From Candidatus Fermentibacterales bacterium (GTDB lineage Bacteria > Fermentibacterota > Fermentibacteria > Fermentibacterales > JAFGKQ01), in NCBI GenBank assembly GCA_016928495.1, contig JAFGKQ010000154.1:1-9884 (forward strand): DNA of 9,884 bases, in the 5' to 3' direction. Made by a program: the position numbers and the translations under genes. This document shows, one piece after another, positions 6,552-9,884 of this stretch. The first letter of the stretch is position 1, and each line of letters begins with the position of its first letter. A model generated the notes under the pieces. The model did not search any database. It was not told the DNA's origin and saw only the letters and a program-made list of their open reading frames with translations.

Positions 6552-7712
6552 CTGACGGACGAGAGGCTGCAGGATCTCAGACGAGAGCTCCACGGGATGG
6601 CGGAGCCGTCCAACCAGGAGGAAGCCACGGCATCCTTTCTCGAGGCCTTCCTTCGAGACACGCATCCCGACAGCCTCGTGACTGGACTCGGAGGTTACGG
6701 ACTTGCCGCGGTGTACGACTCCGGCAGGGCGGGGGTCTCCACGCTGCTCAGATGCGAGCTCGACGCCCTGCCCATGCCCGAGACCCTGGCTGGCCCTGAA
6801 GGACCGGTGACGAGAGGCTGCTCCCACCGCTGCGGCCACGACGGCCACATGGCCATGATGTGCGGAGCCGCCCTGGACCTCTCCACGAGTCGGCCACCCT
6901 CCGGACGGGTAACGCTCCTGTTCCAGCCGGCCGAGGAGACCGGGGAGGGAGCAGCCAGGGTCCTGGCGGAAGCCTTCTTCAGAGACTCCTGTTTCGACTA
7001 CGCGATCGCCCTCCACAACCTGCCGGGCTTCACCATGGGCAGCGTGATCCTGGGTGAGGGCCGTTTTGCCGCGGCATCCGAGGGCCTGATAGCCAGACTC
7101 AGCGGCGACTCCTCCCATGCGGCAGAGCCAGAGAAGGGGCGCAGCCCGGGGAAGGTCTTCCCGTACATCATCTCGGCGCTCTCGGAGGTCCCGCAGCACT
7201 CCGCAGGCCTGCAGGACTCCGCGAAGGTGACGGTGATCCATGCCAGGCTCGGTGAGGTCGCCTTCGGCACCTCGCCCGGCAAGGCGGTGATAATGGCCAC
7301 CCTCAGAGCCTTCGACGAGAAGGTCATGAACGCACTTCGGACCGAGTGCGAGAGCGTGTGCCGGCGGCTGTCCTCAGCCTTCGGGATCGATTGCGAGATC
7401 TCGCGCACCCAGAGCTTCCCGGCCACGGCCAACGATCCGGCGGCGGTGGAAGTCGTGCGGCGAGCGGCTCTGAGCCTGGGCCTGGGAATCCACGAGGTTC
7501 GAAGACCCTTCCCGTGGTCGGAGGACTTCGGGCACTTCACGAGCGTGTTCCGGGGTGCGCTGGTAGGCCTGGGGAGCGGGCTCGAGCAGCCGCCTCTCCA
7601 TCATCCCGAATACGTGTTCCCGGACGAGCTGCTCGAAACCGGAAGGACGCTGATCACCAGCATTGCAGGCGCCCTGGCCGATGCCGGGGAGTCCGGAGAG
7701 GACCTCTCCTGA
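6552..7712 (+). CDS. M20D-family metallo-amidohydrolase (N-acyl amino acid / dipeptide hydrolase)
   Basis: A zinc amidohydrolase of the M20D (hippurate hydrolase/AbgB/N-acetyl-diaminopimelate deacetylase) type, without a signal peptide, so cytoplasmic. Numbering from 6552, I see the metal and catalytic residues Cys94, His96 and His99 (HRCGHDGHMAMM), Glu128-Glu129 (FQPAEETGEGA), His155 (LHNLPGFTMG) and His350 (LHHPEYVF), plus the EDFGHF motif. The dimerisation-lid segment GDSSHAAEPEKG is also present. The usual first Asp of the family's D-x-D-A-L-P motif is Glu here (CELDALP). The family N-terminus L-x-x-L-R-R-x-L-H is encoded upstream of the first ATG (6597). I therefore place the start at CTG 6552, giving 386 residues, the normal family length. 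The conservative alternative is ATG 6597 (371 residues). It overlaps the racemase gene by 1 nt (TGATG). The exact substrate is unknown; deacylation of an N-acyl amino acid or cleavage of a cell-wall-derived peptide fits the operon. Confidence 0.87.
   Translation: MTDERLQDLRRELHGMAEPSNQEEATASFLEAFLRDTHPDSLVTGLGGYGLAAVYDSGRAGVSTLLRCELDALPMPETLAGPEGPVTRGCSHRCGHDGHMAMMCGAALDLSTSRPPSGRVTLLFQPAEETGEGAARVLAEAFFRDSCFDYAIALHNLPGFTMGSVILGEGRFAAASEGLIARLSGDSSHAAEPEKGRSPGKVFPYIISALSEVPQHSAGLQDSAKVTVIHARLGEVAFGTSPGKAVIMATLRAFDEKVMNALRTECESVCRRLSSAFGIDCEISRTQSFPATANDPAAVEVVRRAALSLGLGIHEVRRPFPWSEDFGHFTSVFRGALVGLGSGLEQPPLHHPEYVFPDELLETGRTLITSIAGALADAGESGEDLS
7695..7709 (+). promoter_or_regulatory. Racemase ribosome-binding site inside a small palindrome
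   Basis: GGAGAGG, A, CCTCTCC is an odd-length palindrome that contains the only Shine-Dalgarno sequence of the racemase gene, 10 nt before its ATG. A five-pair stem (GGAGA with TCTCC) could hide it. Ribosomes ending at the overlapping TGA at 7710-7712 would open it, which fits translational coupling. The structure is predicted by eye only. Confidence 0.4.
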
Positions 7713-8875
7713 TGCAGGGACCCGCGAGGATCGAGCTCAGCAGGAAGGCCTTGAAGAGCAACCTCAGGTTCCTGAGGAAGGAGATAGGCCCCTCACCACG
7801 CATCTCCCTCGTGGTCAAGGGGAATGCCTACGGGCACGGCATAGAGTCCTTCGTTCCGCTGGCACAGGAATGCGGTGCGGACCACTTCTCGGTCTTCAGC
7901 TCCGAGGAGGCCGGAAGGGTGACGAAGGCCTCTGCCAGGCCCTGCGACCTGATGGTCATGGGGTACGTCGATCCGGAAGCCCTGGACTGGATGCTGGCCA
8001 CCGGGATTTCCTTCTACGTCTTCGAGCTGGACCGCCTTCGAGCGGCGCTCTGCTCCGCAAGGAGAACGGGCAGGCCGGCCCGTGTTCATCTCCAGCTCGA
8101 GACCGGCATGAACAGGCTGGGCCTGGACGCGGATCAGCTCAGGGCTGCGGTGGAGCTGATCGGCCGGAACAGGGAGCACCTCTCCGTAGAGGGGGTCTGC
8201 ACCCACTTCGCGGGCGCCGAAAGCGTCAGCAACTACCTCAGGATCCGGAACCAGATCTCGGTTTTCGAGGAGAGATGCAGGTGGCTCGACGAGGCAGGCG
8301 TGGACTACGGGATGAGGCACACCGCCTGCTCCGCCGCCGCCCTTGCCTATCCCGAGACCATCATGGACATGGTGCGCTTCGGGATAGTCGCCTACGGGTT
8401 CTGGCCCACAAGGGAGACCAGGATACGCTACCTCCTGGAGAAGGAGCGGGGGGGCAGGCCCCACAAGGACCCTCTGCGGCGGGTGATGACCCTGAAGAGC
8501 AGCATCATGAGCATCAAGAACGTCGTTCCCGGCGACTTCGTCGGATACGGAATCTCCTACCAGGCGGCGGGCGAGAGGAGGATAGCTTCCATTCCGGTCG
8601 GCTACTCCCTGGGCCTGGCCAGGAGCCTGAGCAATCTCGGGCACGTCCTCGTGCATGGATGCCGGGCCCCCATAGCGGGACTGGTCAACATGTCCATGGC
8701 CCTCGTGGACGTTACCCACCTGAAGGACGTGAACATCGGAGATGAGGTCGTCATCATCGGCAGGCAGGGAAGGTCGAGCATCTCCGTCTCTTCCTTCTCG
8801 GACATGACCGGCAGGCTGAACTACGAGGTCCTTGTCCGGCTTCCGGAGCGCATTCCCAGAGCAGTGGTCGAGTGA
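7712..8875 (+). CDS. alr: Alanine racemase-fold PLP enzyme
   Basis: A 387-residue fold-type III PLP racemase; the family interconverts L- and D-alanine for cell-wall synthesis or D-Ala catabolism. The PLP lysine is Lys36 (VVKGNAYGHG), the partner tyrosine is Tyr279 (FVGYGISY), and Arg135 lies in ETGMNRLG. Met327 matches the substrate-side Met. Three positions differ from the textbook enzyme: the carbamylated Lys of the K-x-D-T-G-M motif is Gln128, the G-Y-x-D-G motif reads GYSLG, and C-M-D reads NMS. These point to a divergent subfamily, possibly with another or broader substrate. The start overlaps the stop of the amidohydrolase gene (TGATG), and the 3' end overlaps the dipeptidase gene by 4 nt, so the three are almost certainly one operon. 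An internal ORF extension upstream was rejected because homology begins at this ATG. Confidence 0.9.
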   Translation: MQGPARIELSRKALKSNLRFLRKEIGPSPRISLVVKGNAYGHGIESFVPLAQECGADHFSVFSSEEAGRVTKASARPCDLMVMGYVDPEALDWMLATGISFYVFELDRLRAALCSARRTGRPARVHLQLETGMNRLGLDADQLRAAVELIGRNREHLSVEGVCTHFAGAESVSNYLRIRNQISVFEERCRWLDEAGVDYGMRHTACSAAALAYPETIMDMVRFGIVAYGFWPTRETRIRYLLEKERGGRPHKDPLRRVMTLKSSIMSIKNVVPGDFVGYGISYQAAGERRIASIPVGYSLGLARSLSNLGHVLVHGCRAPIAGLVNMSMALVDVTHLKDVNIGDEVVIIGRQGRSSISVSSFSDMTGRLNYEVLVRLPERIPRAVVE

Positions 8876-9609
8876 GGGAGGATTCCGGGGCCAGGCGCTA
8901 CTGGGGAAGCGTAATGGAGGAGGCCTTCCGGTTCCGCCAGCGGGCACTGGAGCATCCGGTCGAGGAATGCGGGGAGCCCCTGGTCGACCTGCCCACCGCC
9001 TGCGAGGAAGCGGGGGTGCATGTCAGTTTCTCCGATGCTCCGTTCCCCGGGGGGCACTTCAGGATCTTCGCGCTGCGTCAGGGTCTCGTGGAGGCGTTTC
9101 TGTCGATAGCCCGGGACCTCAACAGCATGGACCTGGTCCTCAGGCTCGAGGACTGCTTCAGGACCCCGGCAATGCAGAAAGCGCTGGCTTCCGCGCCGGG
9201 GATTCCGGAGCGGGTTGCCGAGCTTGTGCGATGGGAGACCGGGCTTGATGCACCCCCGGACGACGTTCTGGAGAAGAGACTCAGCGTATTGGTCGCCACT
9301 CACGTCAGGACCGCCGGGCACATGTCGGGTTCGGCCCTGGACGTCACGGTCCTGAGAATGCCGGACGGCAAGGAGGTCGACAGAGGCGGCAGCTATCTGG
9401 ACCTGTCCGTGATCACGCCCATGGACTCGCCATTCATCGGGCCGGATGCCGTCCGCAACAGGCGGGTCATCTCAGGTGTGCTCGCCAGTCGGGGCTTCCC
9501 GGCCTACCCCTGGGAGTTCTGGCACTACAGCTCCGGGGACGTGGTTGCAGAACTTGCCTCCGGATCGGGACAGCCTGCCCGCTACGGGCCTATCGCCCGC
9601 GACTCCTAG
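8872..9609 (+). CDS. D-alanyl-D-alanine dipeptidase-like protein (VanX/DdpX, peptidase M15D)
   Basis: A 245-residue zinc peptidase with no signal peptide, so cytoplasmic. Family members split D-Ala-D-Ala into two D-Ala. The zinc ligands are visible as His150 and Asp157 (GHMSGSALD, the H-x(2)-G-x-A-x-D motif) and His218. Catalytic Glu215 lies three residues before His218 in EFWHYSSGD (E-W-W-H in VanX). Arg97 (FRTPAMQ) matches the transition-state Arg of the R-P-x-x-Q region. The motif is less strict than VanX (AGH in place of SxH, F in place of the first W). The gene is longer than VanX (about 200 residues), with extra N-terminal sequence and an insert before His150. The GTG start overlaps the racemase stop (GTGA), with no good ribosome-binding site, which suggests coupled re-initiation. 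ATG at 8914 (residue 15) is the alternative. No vanH or vanA neighbour is present, so I favour D-Ala salvage over glycopeptide resistance. Confidence 0.87.
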   Translation: MREDSGARRYWGSVMEEAFRFRQRALEHPVEECGEPLVDLPTACEEAGVHVSFSDAPFPGGHFRIFALRQGLVEAFLSIARDLNSMDLVLRLEDCFRTPAMQKALASAPGIPERVAELVRWETGLDAPPDDVLEKRLSVLVATHVRTAGHMSGSALDVTVLRMPDGKEVDRGGSYLDLSVITPMDSPFIGPDAVRNRRVISGVLASRGFPAYPWEFWHYSSGDVVAELASGSGQPARYGPIARDS

Positions 9610-9827
9610 CGCATCACCACGAAGGCCCTGGTCTGGGAGATATCCCCCGCCACCAGCCTGCACAGGTACACGCCGCTGCACATGCTCGAGACGTCTACCG
9701 CGAGATCTCCGGCACCGTTCCAGAGACAGTCGGTCATGTCCATGAGCAGCCTCCCGTCGAGACCGTAGATGGAGAGGCTGGGGACCAACTGCCCGGGTGA
9801 CCTGCCCCCGGTTTTTCGGTCCAGGTT
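9606..9827 (-). pseudogene. C-terminal fragment of a secreted protein (type IX/FlgD-like sorting domain)
   Basis: The last 60 or so residues of this frame follow the sorting-domain pattern: PSLSIYGLDGRLLMDM, then an Asp-rich turn, CSGVYLCRLVAGD, and an ending TRAFVVMR. Compare the FlgD-like end of the large C1 protease in this window. The frame is closed upstream by an in-frame TAG at 9830-9828. The only start is a TTG at 9788 with no ribosome-binding site. No PNPF-type opening or export signal precedes it. The piece is therefore probably the tail of a larger exported protein broken by a frameshift, nonsense change or deletion. A sequencing error in the C-run at 9805-9809 is an alternative. 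It overlaps the end of the dipeptidase gene by 4 nt at a shared CTAG. Confidence 0.55.
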
Positions 9828-9849
9828 CTATGTTAGTAGTCGGACCGAA
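9815..9849. repeat. Perfect 8-bp inverted repeat with 19-nt spacer
   Basis: TTCGGTCC (9815-9822) and GGACCGAA (9842-9849) form an exact dyad. The T-run at 9812-9816 lies on the 5' side for the plus strand, so it cannot serve as a plus-strand terminator tail; on the minus strand the hairpin is followed by A residues. The spacing and the more AT-rich centre would fit an operator over a promoter. It lies just before a possible plus-strand start at 9867. Confidence 0.45.
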
Positions 9850-9884
9850 GGAAGAAGGGCAGGGAGATGTCGCGGAAGCGCTAC

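Noticed and set aside
7346-7711. Upstream extension of the racemase reading frame inside the amidohydrolase gene
   Set aside because: The extension is out of frame with the M20D gene, Arg-rich and motif-free. Racemase homology begins at ATG 7712, which has a ribosome-binding site.
8872-9609. Part of a vancomycin-resistance (van) cluster
   Set aside because: No vanH, D-Ala-D-Lac/Ser ligase, vanR/S or vanY is in the window. The partners are an amidohydrolase and a racemase; a VanT-type membrane racemase is excluded because the racemase here has no membrane segments.
9867-9884. Calling a new plus-strand gene at the right edge
   Set aside because: Only six codons are visible and a minus-strand frame competes. 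Kept as a finding, not listed as a gene.

Overview
The window is GC-rich, with strong G/C bias at third codon positions and frequent AGG arginine codons. Its secreted proteins end in, or resemble, FlgD-Ig/type IX-secretion-like C-terminal sorting domains. This combination suggests an uncultured bacterium of the FCB group (for example the Fermentibacterota, Eisenbacteria or Latescibacterota type of lineage). That placement is inferred from protein style; no phylogenetic marker gene is present.

Left part (1-3046): two divergent genes for exported proteins share a short AT-rich promoter island. The minus-strand gene is cut by the window edge. It has a TTG start, a perfect Shine-Dalgarno sequence and a signal peptide, and resembles the N-terminus of a gingipain-type protein. 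The plus-strand gene encodes an 853-residue secreted papain-fold (C1) protease. Its modules are a catalytic domain, a lectin-like domain, a BACON-like Ig domain, a MAM-like jelly roll and a sorting domain.

Middle part (3060-5916): a minus-strand pair converges on the C1 protease. The upstream gene encodes an exported protein with a DUF4424-like beta domain and a helical C-terminus. The downstream gene encodes PepC/bleomycin hydrolase, a cytoplasmic C1-fold aminopeptidase. Two different papain-fold enzymes therefore lie tail to tail, 13 bp apart.

Spacer (5917-6551): about 635 bp without a convincing gene. It holds a perfect 8-bp GC hairpin and a possible decayed minus-strand reading frame.

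Right part (6552-9609): a tightly packed plus-strand operon of three genes: an M20D-family amidohydrolase, an alanine-racemase-fold enzyme and a VanX/DdpX-like D-Ala-D-Ala dipeptidase. The junctions overlap by 1 and 4 nt. No vanH or ligase lies beside them, so the likely role is cytoplasmic salvage of peptidoglycan-derived D-amino-acid peptides: the dipeptidase would release D-Ala, the racemase would interconvert it with L-Ala, and the amidohydrolase would deacylate or cleave a related N-acyl amino acid or peptide. This is the most interesting unit here. The racemase lacks the usual carbamylated lysine (Gln instead), and the amidohydrolase appears to start at CTG.

Right edge (9606-9884): a minus-strand fragment of a sorting domain shares a CTAG stop with the dipeptidase gene. 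Beyond it is a perfect 8-bp inverted repeat in front of a possible new plus-strand start.
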